Below are positions 23,780 to 34,275 of a stretch of 64,000 bases of DNA, piece after piece (the stretch's first letter is position 1; each line of letters begins with the position of its first letter). Below the pieces are notes generated by a model. It did not search any database. It worked only from the letters and a program-made list of their open reading frames with translations, and was not told where the DNA came from. This DNA is from Selaginella moellendorffii (Eukaryota > Streptophyta > Lycopodiopsida > Selaginellales > Selaginellaceae), in contig NW_003314281.1 in assembly GCF_000143415.4 (NCBI RefSeq), forward strand, positions 1,921,149-1,985,148, given 5' to 3'. Position numbers and translations under genes: made by a program.

Positions 23780-25250
23780 AGGGGAAGATCATCAAGCTCA
23801 GGAGCCTCAAGAGAGGCTTGGCTCTTCATTCCCAGATCCAGAGTGGTGGATTCTTGGTGGACAGGTTCGTGGCCAGCGCCATGGTGGATTTCTATGGAAA
23901 GTGTGGCAGCGTGAGAGAAGCTCTAGAGATTTTCCAGGCTGCTGCCAAGTTGGGAACAAAGGACGTGGTTTTGTGGAGTGCAATGGTCAGTGCTTGCTCG
24001 CAAGGAGGGGAAGACGAGCTAGCCTTGGAGCTCTTTGCGCTTATGCTTTTGGAAGATGGAGTGGAGCGGCCGTGCTCAATGGTTGCACGAATCTGGGATG
24101 ACTGGACCGGGGCGGAGAGATTTACTCCCAGCTTATAAGAACAGGGACAGAGATTTCGTCCAGCGTTTTCGTCTGCAACAGTCTGATGGATATGGATGCG
24201 AAGTGGGGGAGATTGCTGGATTGTCGGCGAGTTTTCGATGGGATGATAGAGCGGGATTCGGTCTGCTGGAATGTTATGATCATGGCGGTCTGCTGGAATG
24301 TTATGATCATGGGATATGCAAAAGGTGGCGAGACCGAGAGTTTTTCACGGCGATGCAAGCGGGAGACGTGGTCGTCAGTTCGAGAACTTTGGTGGCCGTT
24401 CTCCAGGCGTGCTTGGATATGGCCGAGAAGGAAGGGGTGGATGGAAGGCCCTTGAAAGTGGCGTCGCTGGAGAAGTTATTGACGTTGGTTTCTCCACGGG
24501 CTGGAAGATGTTTACTCTACAAACAACTTTTATCAGTCTCTACGCACGGTGTGGAAGTTTGGGGTGATGTGCTCGGGTTTTTAACAACACAGACAGGAAC
24601 ATCATGATCGAAGCGTACACCGAGTGGCAACCATGGGCTTGACCTGCAGGAGGTTTCGAAAATGGGACTCCAAGGACTGAAACCGGTCTTGGAGCACTAC
24701 AGGCTAGACAGACAATCCATCGTCTGATCGAGGAAGCTGGGGTCGAGAACTCTCCGGCGGTGGCAAACTCGCTCATAAGTTTCTACAGCAAGTGTGACAT
24801 GGTGGAATCTCGCCAGAGTGTTCGATGGGTTTCCAGACAAGGACGCAGTGTCTTGGAATGCACTGATCGCAGGATACAGGCGTCAAGGGGACAGTGACGC
24901 AGAGTTTGATCTTTTCGCCAAGCCGGACGCTCTGACATTCTCTTCAGTTCTATCGGTCTGCTGCCACGCTGGTTTGGTCGAGGGGATGGAATACTTTCAC
25001 TCGGACTATGGACTTAGTCCGAGTGTGGAGCACGTAATCTCCATGGTTGACGTGCTAATCGGCTGGAGGATGCGCTTCCGGTGGTGGAAAGCCTGGAAGA
25101 TGTGTGCTCTAGGATATGGATGGGGCTTGTTTCAAGTGGAAAAATGCGGTGATTGGAAAGGCAATCAAAGGTTGACGATCAAGGTGGTACACCTTACGCT
25201 CTCACGGCAAACATGTACTCAGGCTCAAACAATGAAAGCACAACCTTGAA
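23780..25250 (+). pseudogene. Decayed PPR gene copy
   Basis: PPR motif pieces appear in all three plus frames in the expected order: a repeat pair in 23818-24080 (…V-D-F-Y-G-K-C-G-S…), another near 24186-24260, an L-Q-A-C segment near 24390-24420, S-L-Y-A-R-C-G near 24530, S-F-Y-S-K-C near 24780, then W-N-A-L-I-A-G-Y near 24850-24880 and the E-type ending V-C-C-H-A-G-L-V-E near 24960. Several indels separate the frames, and an almost perfect 27-bp tandem duplication lies at 24260-24313. Introns cannot explain this many frame changes. The parent was a PLS-class PPR gene, probably of organellar RNA processing type. Confidence 0.85.
24260..24313 (+). repeat. 27-bp tandem duplication inside the PPR pseudogene
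   Basis: Two 27-bp units, 24260-24286 and 24287-24313, differ only at the last base. The unit encodes the V-C-W-N-V-M-I-M piece of a PPR motif, so a nine-residue segment is doubled. This is a local slippage duplication that happened after or during decay. Confidence 0.9.
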
Positions 25251-25299
25251 GTGATTGGTACATAATTAAGTTTCTATGACTTTGCATTTATCTAAGCTT

Positions 25300-26790
25300 T
25301 GTTGTTTTCTTTGCAGCTGGATCTTTGTGATGTCCACTTCGAGACATGAATTGTGGAAAGAGTTGGATCCGATGCTCCACTGATGGTAATTCCTGAAGCA
25401 TGGGCTTGCTTCAAATAGCCAAGAGCCTCTGCTTCGTCAGCTTTGCAGCAGTAAGATTCTGCAAAGAATGCATCTCTTGGTCTAACTAGTGCTTTCCATC
25501 TGATTTTGTTACAATCAGGCACTCGGGTCTGGAATAAGAACCTATCATCAATCTGGAAGAACTCTAAAGCTCTTGAAAGCCTTTGGTAAGTTTCTCAATG
25601 TCGCTGCTGCTAGTGCCGGCTCCCATAGCAAAAGTTATGGAGTTCAGAAGAGGAAGCTCAGCCACCACCTTGCATTTATCACGCAGAAAGCCATTGGGAA
25701 GAGTTCCTGTGACTCCGAGCTCTCACAAACCAATGGTGATCCTAAGCTCATAAAAAATGGTATCAGCTAGTTGCCAAGCTCTATCAAGGACTAAAACTTG
25801 TGGGATATTTTCAAGGCGTCATCGAGCTGTGGAAGCCAGCTCCAGAGCTGTATCAAACGCTGGATGGTCATCGCTTGCTGCACAACTCATCTGGTCCCTT
25901 GTGGCATCGAGAGAGACCAAGAGAAGGTAACTTGGACTGGAGCTTTGCAAGGCTCGAAGGCACTTGCTAATTCTCCCGTGCTTTACAATCTCGCAGCCTT
26001 TCACTAGATGGAGCATCCCGGACTGCATCAGAGACGAGAGTACCTTGTGCGTGGATTGGACAACAACGTCGGCTCCCTGCTCGAGTGCCGTTGCTGGAAA
26101 CCTCAAGTGGAACTTGAAGTGAGCTCCATGAGCCTCGTCAACTATGATTGGGATACCATGCTTGTGAACACACCTTTGCGATCTCCTCCACTGAGCTACA
26201 CACTCCAAAGTAAGTTGGCGAGACAATCAGAACAGCTCCAATGCTCACGTCTTTTCCTTTCTGCAGATCCAAGATGGCCAGCTCAATGCTCTCGGCAAAG
26301 AGACCGTGAGAAATCTCCCAGAGCTCATAAGAAGGAAGAACATAGTGAGGCATTGCTCCAGCAAGAACCATAGCTGAGAATGCTGAGACGTGGGCGTTCC
26401 TGGGGAGGATCAAAACGTCACCTGGCTTGCAGCAGCTCATCACCGCCGCTTGAATTACACACGTAGAGCCGTTTACCAAGAACCACTAATAAAAAGCTCC
26501 GCAGCCATTTGCTGCGCTTCGGCTATGGCTTCTTATGGCGAGTGCAAGTTATCCATGCCTGGCAGCTCCGGGAGATCAAACTGGAAGAGCTGAGCTCGAA
26601 AAGCTTGGAAATCGAAGAGGGCGCTGAGGAACCGCGGCCGTGGCCTGGGAAGTGAACTGCAGCGACACGCTCCTCGCCGGTTCTCTTGAGAGCTTCAAGC
26701 AAAGGAGCTGAGGGGAGCAGTAACGGAGGATGATTGTTGAGCACCGACGTCGGCATAGCCATCCACGCCATGACTCGCTCACGCACGAAT
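25300..26790 (-). pseudogene. Orn/Lys/Arg decarboxylase-like gene, decayed
   Basis: Reading on the minus strand, the parts follow the fold-type I Orn/Lys/Arg decarboxylase order but in different frames: the N-terminal H-F-P-G-H segment near 26650; V-N-G-S-T ... I-L-P-R-N-A-H at 26380-26480; V-D-E-A-H-G-A-H near 26110-26130; the PLP-lysine segment S-T-H-K near 26050; and the C-terminal P-R-D-A-F-F-A-E near 25460. A one-base shift occurs at about 26165-26175. Stops interrupt the frame near 26538 and again in the C-terminal half. The family decarboxylates basic amino acids or, in plants, is poorly characterised. I see no way to read an intact protein. Confidence 0.85.
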
Positions 26791-26802
26791 ACTTGGAATG
26801 CG

Positions 26803-26840
26803 AGACCCACAAATTTTCATCCAGCGACACAAAAGTCTCC
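26803..26840. repeat. Dispersed 38-bp repeat, copy A
   Basis: GAGACCCACAAATTTTCATC followed by CAGCGA and ACAAAAGTCTCC. It recurs at 30937-30974 with only about two differences. On the minus strand both copies read E-T-F-x-S-L-D-E-N-L-W-V-S, and each copy starts with GAGAC and ends with GTCTCC, so the ends are short inverted repeats. It lies at the 5' edge of the decarboxylase pseudogene. Confidence 0.75.
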
Positions 26841-27396
26841 AACCAATTCTTCTCTTCCGCATTCCCTTATTTCTTGCTCTTTTGTTGGCCAGAAAGAAGT
26901 AGAAACAACACATGTTGCGATTCCTGGGCTGCTGTTAGCCACATCGTCCTATTCGACTCAACCGTCTTCAAGGTCAAATAGCTCTGACACATTTGACCAA
27001 GTCAAACCAATTGCACACTCCCGTTGCCCCGATCGTTTTTCAGTTTGACCATGACGGCCACATTTCAAGGTACGTATGTTATGAAGGACGTAAGGGGATA
27101 CTATACCATTTCTCAAAATAAATGACTTGTACTTATTGCTGCAATACTTTAGCGTTGGAATCCTTGTTTGTGTCGCACCATCTTTTCTCTTAGTTGAATG
27201 ATAGTTGATAATTGAAAGTTTATATTCCTGCTTTGGAATGGTTTTCTCCTCGACTTAGACTTCAAGATCACCATCTCTACGTTCTTGGACTCAGTCTCTC
27301 AGACTATAACACATGGGGTGAAAACCCAAAGTGTTTGTCTCCCTGGGGTGTGAGAGGGAAAAGGAGCTGGAGGTATGTATTGTCAATGAAAACTTA
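26841..27396. other. Intergenic between decarboxylase pseudogene and PPR gene
   Basis: No coding sequence is supported. The right-hand part probably holds the 3' UTR of the minus-strand PPR gene that ends at 27397. The left part has no recognisable feature. Confidence 0.5.
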
Positions 27397-30393
27397 TCAG
27401 ATCTCATGCTGCCATCGCTGTAGATAATGCTCGTCCATGGTGGAATGCTCCCGATGTTTGATGGGAAGCGGAATGCCACACTGGCTATACAACTTGGCCA
27501 TCAAAACATAGGCTGCAGAATCACTCTCGTCCAGCTCCACCATCCTCTGGAACGCAGCCCTTCCATTCTCCAAATCCTTCCACTCAATGCAAGCGCATAA
27601 CACCGTCTTCCACACCATTGAGTCGGGCTCCACCAGCATGCTCTCGGCCACAGCCACGCTCTCCTCCACAAGGTTTGCTCGTCCAAGTAGATCCACCACG
27701 CAGTTGTAGTGCTCCACGCCGGGAGCAATGCCGTAATCTCTTGCCATGGCCTCCAAGTAGCACTTGCCATCTTCCACCAGTCCTGAGTGGCTGCAAGCGC
27801 TTAGAAGCCACAGGAAAGTCGCGCCGTCAGGAGCTACCGATCGATCCTTCGTCATCCTCTCAAAAGTTTCAAGTACTGACTTGGAGTCCCCGCACTGGCT
27901 GTATCCCGCAAGAAGATTGTTCCAGATGATCACTGGAAGAACAAGGTGCTGCTGCCTCTGGATTGATGCAAAAACCTCCTCTGCCTCGGCCATGCTTCCA
28001 CACTTCCCGTAAAAGACAATGAGTGCGTTGGCCAGAAGAACACAGTCGCTGGGCCCAGCCTCGCGAATGCTGGCATGAATCTTTCTCCCGACCTCGAGCA
28101 ATGCAAGTATCGTGCATGCCTTGAGTGCCGGCAAGAAAGTTTGAGCGTTTGGTGCTGGATCTTCTTGCTGCTGCTGCAAGCGCTGGAAGAGCTCCAAAGC
28201 CGTGTGGCTCTCCCCAGCCTCGACGTAGCCACTGATGATCGCATTCCACGATACTATACTTCGCTGCTGCATCCCTTCAAAAACCCATCTCGCCATGTAC
28301 ATGCACTTGCACTTTGAGTACATGTCCACCAGAGTGTTGGCCACGAATATATCTGCCTCAAATCCCAGCTTTGCTGCTCGAGAGTGAAGTTCCATCCCTG
28401 TTTCCAGCCACCTCTGCTGCTGCTGCTGCTGCTGTCCAGTAAGTTTCTTAGTCTTCTCTCCTTTGCTGGCAAGGCCTGAGCACGCACTTAAAGCCGCAAT
28501 GAAAGCCCGAGAGTCCGGTTCCACACCTTCGTCTTGCATCCTCTGGAACAAATCCAGAGCCATCTTGCCTTCACCACCTTCCGCAAGCGCCATTATCATC
28601 GAAGTCCACAGCACCGAGCTTCGATGCCTCGTCACGAAAAAGACACGCTCAGCATCACCAAGGCTGCCACACTTCGCGTACATGTTGATAAGCGAAGTTG
28701 CCACAAACGAGTTGGAGTCATCACCAGATCTTCGAGCTCGAGAGTGAACAGCCATGCCTCTCTCCAAGCTCAAAACTTTCACCAGTATTGTTCCATCGCC
28801 TGGAAAACCCGCTGGCTCTTCCTTCTCCGCCAGACTTGTGCAGGCCATGAGCGCTGGAAGATAAGCCTGAGCGTCAGTCGCGAAGCCTTCAGCTAGCATC
28901 GCTTCAAAGTACTTTAAAGAAAGCCCGCCTTCATGGTTCTCCATATATCCCGAGACCATAGCAGTCCACGAAACCACACTATGCCTTTGCATGCTATCGA
29001 AAACCAGCCGCGCGTTGTCCATGCTTCCACATTTCGCGTACATGTCCACCAGCGTGTTTGCCACAAAAATGTTTGTACTGTGCCCGAGCTCCGCAAGCAT
29101 AGCATGCAAAGCCATGCCTGTTTCCAGCCACCTGACTTTAAGATCTCGTCCTTGGAGTCTCTGGCTTTCCTCCTTGGCTGCAAGGCTTGAACAGGCCCTC
29201 AAGACAGCGACGATAGTTCTTGAGTCCGGTGCCAAGCTTTCCACCTGCAGCATGCGAGAGAAAACCTCCAAGGCCGCTTCATCTTCTTTGCTTTCCACGA
29301 ATCCCAGAAGCAAAGCAGTCCACAGCACCACGTCGCGTTCTCTCATCTTCTCAAAGACCCGACTAGCGTCCACCATGCTCCTGCACTTCGCATACAAGGT
29401 GATCAGGGTGCTCCCAACGAAGAGGTTTGCAGGGAGATTTCCTCCAAGTAGTTTGTGAAGTACCATGCCTCTTTCCAAACTGACCACCTTGACAAGTTTT
29501 CCCTGCAGAAGTTTTGCGCTTTCTCTAGCTGCCAGACTCGTGCAGGCAATGGCTGCCGCGAGGAATGTCCGAGCATCCGGCTCACCACCTCTAGTGCGTT
29601 GCATGCGAGAAAAGAGCTCGAGAGCCACCTCGCCTTGATCGCTCTCTGCATATCCAAGGATCATTACGTTCCAAGACGACACACTGCGGTCTTGGATCCT
29701 GTCAAAAACCCGTCGAGCGTCTTCCAGAGATCCACACTTCACGTAAAAGTCGAGTAGCGTGCTTGCCAGAAACCGGTTAGACTCGAGGTCACTCCTGGAA
29801 AGCTCTGAGTGAAAAGCCATTGCTCTCTCCAGAGAGACCACTTTCACCATTTTTCCAGCCAGCTCCCTGCCGTCTTCTCCCGCTGCCAAGCCGGCGCAGG
29901 CACCAAGAACAGCCACGAAGGTTCTCGCGTCCGGCTGGAAGCCTTGATCCAGCATGGTGGAGAAAAGTTTCAGTGCCAAATCCTTTTCTCCACTCCGAGA
30001 ATAAGCCTTGATGATCGCATTCCAGGACACCACGGTTCGCTGCTCCATGTCGTCGAAAACTCGCCGAGCTTCGTCCAGGCTCCCACATCTGGCGTACATG
30101 TCGATGGACGTGTTCGCCAGGAAAACGTTCCCATCTCGTCCACATTTGGCGAGCACCTGTTCAAGTTCCTCCTTACTGCTGCAAGACTTTAGCGTCGCGA
30201 GGAGCGCTGGAATGCTCCTTCGTGTCGTGCTATCTTTTCTCTTCAAGTTGCCGTTAGAGTTGAATGCTCGGTGATCATCAAAGCTACAAGTTTCCCCGGG
30301 TTGCGAGTTTGTACTCCCGCATCTGCGACGCTCGGAGAGAGCATTGGAATTGTTTTCTCTCAACGATACATCTAGCAAAGAACAAGGAAACAT
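27397..30393 (-). CDS. Long PLS-type pentatricopeptide-repeat protein
   Basis: One 998-residue frame. After about 75 N-terminal residues, PPR motifs run almost end to end in the PLS pattern, with repeated D-M-Y-A-K-C-G-S, V-V-S-W-N-A-I and L-x-A-C-x-x-L-A segments at about 35-residue spacing. The C-terminal 100 residues have E-type motifs (C-S-H-S-G-L-V-E-D-G, then E-P-D-S-M-V-W-K-T-V-L) and no DYW deaminase domain. Such proteins bind organellar RNA and serve C-to-U editing or processing. A short Gln-repeat (CTG on the plus strand) lies near 28410-28436. Upstream at 30373-30437 sequence looks like a 5' UTR intron; using its acceptor would remove this ATG, so the start is less certain than the rest. 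Confidence 0.9.
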   Translation of the reverse strand: MFPCSLLDVSLRENNSNALSERRRCGSTNSQPGETCSFDDHRAFNSNGNLKRKDSTTRRSIPALLATLKSCSSKEELEQVLAKCGRDGNVFLANTSIDMYARCGSLDEARRVFDDMEQRTVVSWNAIIKAYSRSGEKDLALKLFSTMLDQGFQPDARTFVAVLGACAGLAAGEDGRELAGKMVKVVSLERAMAFHSELSRSDLESNRFLASTLLDFYVKCGSLEDARRVFDRIQDRSVSSWNVMILGYAESDQGEVALELFSRMQRTRGGEPDARTFLAAAIACTSLAARESAKLLQGKLVKVVSLERGMVLHKLLGGNLPANLFVGSTLITLYAKCRSMVDASRVFEKMRERDVVLWTALLLGFVESKEDEAALEVFSRMLQVESLAPDSRTIVAVLRACSSLAAKEESQRLQGRDLKVRWLETGMALHAMLAELGHSTNIFVANTLVDMYAKCGSMDNARLVFDSMQRHSVVSWTAMVSGYMENHEGGLSLKYFEAMLAEGFATDAQAYLPALMACTSLAEKEEPAGFPGDGTILVKVLSLERGMAVHSRARRSGDDSNSFVATSLINMYAKCGSLGDAERVFFVTRHRSSVLWTSMIMALAEGGEGKMALDLFQRMQDEGVEPDSRAFIAALSACSGLASKGEKTKKLTGQQQQQQQRWLETGMELHSRAAKLGFEADIFVANTLVDMYSKCKCMYMARWVFEGMQQRSIVSWNAIISGYVEAGESHTALELFQRLQQQQEDPAPNAQTFLPALKACTILALLEVGRKIHASIREAGPSDCVLLANALIVFYGKCGSMAEAEEVFASIQRQQHLVLPVIIWNNLLAGYSQCGDSKSVLETFERMTKDRSVAPDGATFLWLLSACSHSGLVEDGKCYLEAMARDYGIAPGVEHYNCVVDLLGRANLVEESVAVAESMLVEPDSMVWKTVLCACIEWKDLENGRAAFQRMVELDESDSAAYVLMAKLYSQCGIPLPIKHREHSTMDEHYLQRWQHEI

Positions 30394-30664
30394 GACTTAG
30401 AGAGCTCTGTCGAATTTAAAAGCCTTGGTTGAACGTACCTCTCAAGGAAATTCCCTTGCCTGCCGAAGCTACCATGTAGTTCCTTCCATCGCTCCAGAAT
30501 GCTACTGCTTATACGAACATTGGGATTTTCTTTGAATACCTCGAAGAAAAACCACTCTGGACGAGACTTGCAGATGGGAATCTTCTGATGGCAGTGGCAA
30601 AGAGGAGCTCCAGGAATCGCGAACAATCCAAACCCCAAAGAACCCTAGAATAGTGCCTACATTT

Positions 30665-30770
30665 TTTCAAATCACTTGGCCAGGCGCTGTGACGATGGAC
30701 GCACACGCAGCGAATTTCGTTTACTTTCTTAGAGAGCTGGTTTTCACCATGTCCAACTCAAGGGGAAAGG
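30665..30770 (+). pseudogene. Partial copy of the OEP16 5' region and first codons
   Basis: Four blocks match the true OEP16 upstream region (31879-32210) in the same order: TTTCAAATCACT; a GGCGCTG-GACGATGG-CGCACACG block; AATTTCGTTT; and AGCTGGTTTTCACCATGTC followed by an AAGGGGAAA start-codon region. Spacing is much shorter than in the gene itself. After about 12 codons the similarity ends. It is a truncated, non-coding duplicate. Confidence 0.7.
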
Positions 30771-30936
30771 ACACAGGAAGATTTCAAAAGTCTCCAAAGC
30801 TACAAATGTTACAATCCTGGCTGCGAGAACGAGTAGTCAGGATTTACAATGTACTTCCCTTTTTCCGAGCAGAAAAATGATAAGTTCACATAAAAAAAAC
30901 TGAAAATTGCGCCACCATCTTAGCACAAATGTATGG

Positions 30937-30974
30937 AGACCCACAAATTTTCATCCAGCGAATCAAAAGTCTCC
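30937..30974. repeat. Dispersed 38-bp repeat, copy B
   Basis: Near-identical to 26803-26840, in the same orientation about 4.1 kb away. The neighbouring sequence differs, so the repeat is short and not part of a longer duplicated block that I can see. Confidence 0.75.
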
Positions 30975-32189
30975 GAAGCAAGCCACATCTTCCACAAAAA
31001 TGGCGGAGGTGCTCGAGCACAAAGCATTCCACTGGATCTTCGGACTTCAAGAATTTTAGTGTTTTTAGTGTAAATCAATGCCGTCGTCATAAAAAAATCC
31101 ATAAGTCTTTAGGAAAAAAAAAAAAGAACTAAAGAAACAAGGAAAGAACACATACCTAAATAAATAGAAAGGGGTCTGCCGTTAAAAAGAATGTTGGCAA
31201 AACTAAGAAAACATACCGGTGGTAACTTTGGAGGAGAAGTGACACCATCAGGCCTGTGTTGCTCCACGTACTTGCCAAAGTGAAGCAGAGACACTTTGCT
31301 CGTTCTCGGTAGCCTTGCCTCGATCAGCTTGGACAACATAGCCTTTGCGTTTAGGAGGCGTGCATTCTCCCTTGTTGCATCATTCCAAGCACAACCACAA
31401 ACATTACAGAACGTCACCCATTCTCGTAACGCTAGCCCTAGTTCCGCACATCTGGAAGTTGGCCCAAGCTGACGATCCGAGGCCCACGACCCTTACGGTA
31501 TTGTCGCAGAGCCTTCGCAAGTAAGGGTGCGAGCATCTAGATCGCTCTCACACGAGTCGCGGTAGATTTCAGCGACCATCCTGATGCAGTCATAGACAAG
31601 GAACAGTTACGCTTCATCTTCATTTCGGAGTGCAGCGCCTCGCGTGCATCAACCCAAGCTCTCGAAGTCTTGGTACTGCAGCACATCACACCAGGTACCT
31701 GCCGACGAGTACTCCACACGCCACCTTTTTCATCGCATCCAAGAAGAGTTCCTTGCCCGTATAGAAGCTCCGCCACATACAGCATCCTTGAAACAACCCA
31801 GTTGACCTAAAATTTGAAGGATAATGCAGCTTTAACTCATACTGACGTGGCAGTTTAGCTAGCCGAAGAGCAACGTCCTTTCAAATCACTAGGGCTTTTG
31901 GCGATCGCGGTGGAGGCGCTGCGACGATGGGCGCACACGAATCAATCCGCGAGCTCCATCTCTTTTCGCGCTGAGCTTCACAGCTTGCAGAGCTTTCTCT
32001 AAAGGTACGCCGATCAAACTTTCGGTTTGCCATCGATTCGATTCCATCGCTCACAAGCACAATGCGCGCAGGGGAATTTCGTTTCCTCTCGTCGTCAAGA
32101 GCTCGAGAGAAGATCGTCTCTGCTAGTTCTCGAGGGCTTCTTTTTTCTTTTTCCGTTCGTTTATCCTGCCAAGTTAGCTGGTTTTCACC

Positions 32190-33174
32190 ATGTCGAAGCC
32201 AAGGGGAAAAGCCATGTTTGATACAGGGAATCCTATGCTCAACAGTGTAGTGGATGGATTCATCAAAGTTGGAGGAGTAAGTATCGAAAAACTTTCCTTT
32301 CTTTTTTTTTACGCCCGCTGTTCTAGTTTGAGACGAAGTGTTTGACAAAGAATTTTGGCAGGTTGGGGCAATTCAAGCAGCATCCAAGGAGTCATATCGG
32401 ATTTTAGTCCATGGTATACATTGATTTTCTCTAGGAGAATGAAGCTTACTCTCCTTTGTTCTTTCTTTCCTGGCCACTTTAAACTGACGATATTCTTGAC
32501 TTTGCAGACGATACGAACAGCAGAAGATCTGTTGAGAGAGCGGTATGTCAATTTGTCCATCATTTACTCAACCCGGAGGAAGAGGAGGAAACCACAGCTG
32601 TTACTTCCTCAACCTTTGTTTCGTTCGTTTAAGTTCTCTAAGACTCGTTTTTAGTTCCCTTTTGTTTTGTGCTTCATTGCTTTGTCTTTGTATATTTTTC
32701 TTTGTTCTTGTGGCTTCAGTGATGCGGGATAGAAGTCGAGATGTCTTTCTCTCAAAGCATTGACAAAGCTTTTCCGGTTTTTGCAGGTCCAACGTATGGG
32801 CCGAGACTCGGTGAACTGGGGTACGTTTTCTAAGATTTTTCTCTTCGTTTAACTCCGTGACGACTTTGATCCAACCAGGTCTAGCTGCTGGCATGTACAC
32901 TGGGGTTTCTTACGGGATCCAAGAAGCCAGAGGCGTCAATGACTGGGTAACTCTCAAGAAATCCTCGAAAACTTAAAAGCAGAGGTATAAAACGAGCTCT
33001 CGATGATTGTTTTGACGCTTTGTTTTCCAGAAAAACGCCGTTTTAGCAGGAGCTGTGACCGGAGCGGCCATAACTCTAGCCAATCCCAGACCTCGACAAG
33101 ACCACGTCGTTCACAATATGATCACGGGAGGAGCCATTGCCACCGCAGCCGAGATCATACGAAACTTATGCTGA
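32190..33174 (+). CDS. OEP16: Outer envelope pore protein 16 (OEP16), Tim17/22/23-like family
   Basis: Six exons give 139 residues: 32190-32276, 32362-32413, 32508-32542, 32787-32820, 32879-32946, 33031-33174. It shows the plant OEP16-1 pattern: D-T-G-N-P-x-L-N near residue 11, V-D-G-F-I-K-V-G-G, W-G-x-x-A-G-M-Y near the middle, N-D-W-K-N-A and the C-terminal I-T-G-G-A-I-A-T-A-A-E. It forms an amino-acid-selective channel in the chloroplast outer envelope with four short hydrophobic helices. The ATG at 32190 is preceded by a TTTTCACC leader. A broken copy of the 5' region lies about 1.4 kb upstream. Confidence 0.93.
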
Positions 33175-33408
33175 CACGGAGGAGGCGAGAGAAAAGGAGT
33201 GACAAAGTTTGACAATCCACGGGCATCACGATCGATCCACCACTTTGTTTCCAACTCGCCATCGTTCTTCCCGGCAGAACTTACGTGTTTTTCTAGCATG
33301 AATCCATCGTTTTTTCTTTTCTAGAGGTGTTCTTCCGGGGAAACAAACTCAGGTTTTATTTCATAGCTTTCTACTAGAGCACAGGCTATGGAGCAAAGCC
33401 AAGCTTTC

Positions 33409-34074
33409 CTAGAGAGTTGGCTGCTCCACGAGACGGATGTAGGCCTTGCCAGATGGAACTTTGACGGTGTCGAATCCTTTTGGAAACATCTCCTTGGCCT
33501 TCTCGTCCGAGATAGTGGGAAGAATCATACACTTCCTCCCATTCTCCCAGTTCGCGGGCGTGGCCACGCTAAACTTATCCGTGAGCTGCAGGGAATCGAT
33601 CACGCGCACGAGCTCGCTAAAGTTCCTGCCCGTACTGGCCGGGTAGAGGATAGACAGCCGTACCCTCTTGTCCGGGCCAATCACGAAGCACGCGCGACAC
33701 GTCAGCGGCATCCCCGCGGCATCCTTCTCCACGGGGTCGAGCATCCCGAATCGGACGGCCAGATCGCGGCTTGGGTCGGCGACGATAGGGTATTTCACCT
33801 TGGTCTCCGGGCAGTAGCTCTCGATGTCGCCCAGCCACTCGCGGTGGGAATTCACGTCATTGCAGCTGAGAGCAATCACCTTGACGCCGCGGCGATCGAA
33901 TTCGTGGATGCGCGACGCCAGGGAGCCCAGCTCCGACGTGCACACGGGCGTGAAATCGCTGGGGTGGGAGAGGAGAATCGCCCAGCTGCCGTTGATATAC
34001 TCGTGGAATTTGATGGTTCCCATTGTGGATTCCGCCTTGAAATCCGGCACAATGTCGCCCAAATTCAGACCCAT
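33409..34074 (-). CDS. PER1: 1-Cys peroxiredoxin (Prx6/PER1 type)
   Basis: A single exon of 221 residues, typical for 1-Cys peroxiredoxins. The peroxidatic cysteine is Cys45 in P-S-D-F-T-P-V-C-T-S-E (P-x3-T-x2-C). The C-terminal dimer and cap region has A-T-P-A-N-W and E-E/K-A-K-x-M-F-P-x-G-F. It reduces hydroperoxides; in seed plants the orthologue is seed- and desiccation-linked, and a similar role in a desiccation-prone lycophyte is inference. An in-frame ATG 10 codons upstream exists (34104), but its peptide is basic and unconserved. Lack of introns is unusual among its neighbours. Confidence 0.95.
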   Translation of the reverse strand: MGLNLGDIVPDFKAESTMGTIKFHEYINGSWAILLSHPSDFTPVCTSELGSLASRIHEFDRRGVKVIALSCNDVNSHREWLGDIESYCPETKVKYPIVADPSRDLAVRFGMLDPVEKDAAGMPLTCRACFVIGPDKRVRLSILYPASTGRNFSELVRVIDSLQLTDKFSVATPANWENGRKCMILPTISDEKAKEMFPKGFDTVKVPSGKAYIRLVEQPTL

Positions 34075-34275
34075 TTTCCCCTCCTCTCTCCTCTTTCTTC
34101 GCAAGAACCCTAAACCTTTGCAGTGCCTCTGAGTGGCTTTTATATCCTAGCCGCTCAAGTGGGACACGTGGGCGGTGGGATGCAGGGTAGGTGCCAATAA
34201 CGGCTTTCCTGTGAAAGCGGGAATATGTACGGACGGTATAGAACGTTCCGACGAATATTCCATACCTTTAAAACT

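Larger units (their letters stand above)
30394..32189. other. Repeat-containing intergenic region and OEP16 5' region
   Basis: This contains the 5' leader of the PPR gene (to about 30640), a partial copy of the OEP16 upstream region (30665-30770), copy B of the dispersed 38-bp repeat, and 31100-31800, where two minus-strand open frames (31109-31417 and 31537-31785) have no recognisable domain and look like fragments. From about 31880 the sequence is OEP16 promoter and 5' UTR, probably with a 5' UTR intron (GT after CTAAAG at 32004; AG at about 32070). Confidence 0.5.

Noticed and set aside
30438-30638. Upstream coding exon for the 998-residue PPR protein
   Set aside because: It starts only with TTG, and splicing it to the next acceptor gives the wrong frame, so I treat it as 5' UTR.
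33388-34113. 241-residue plus-strand open frame
   Set aside because: It is the antisense of the 1-Cys peroxiredoxin gene, whose own frame carries clear family motifs.
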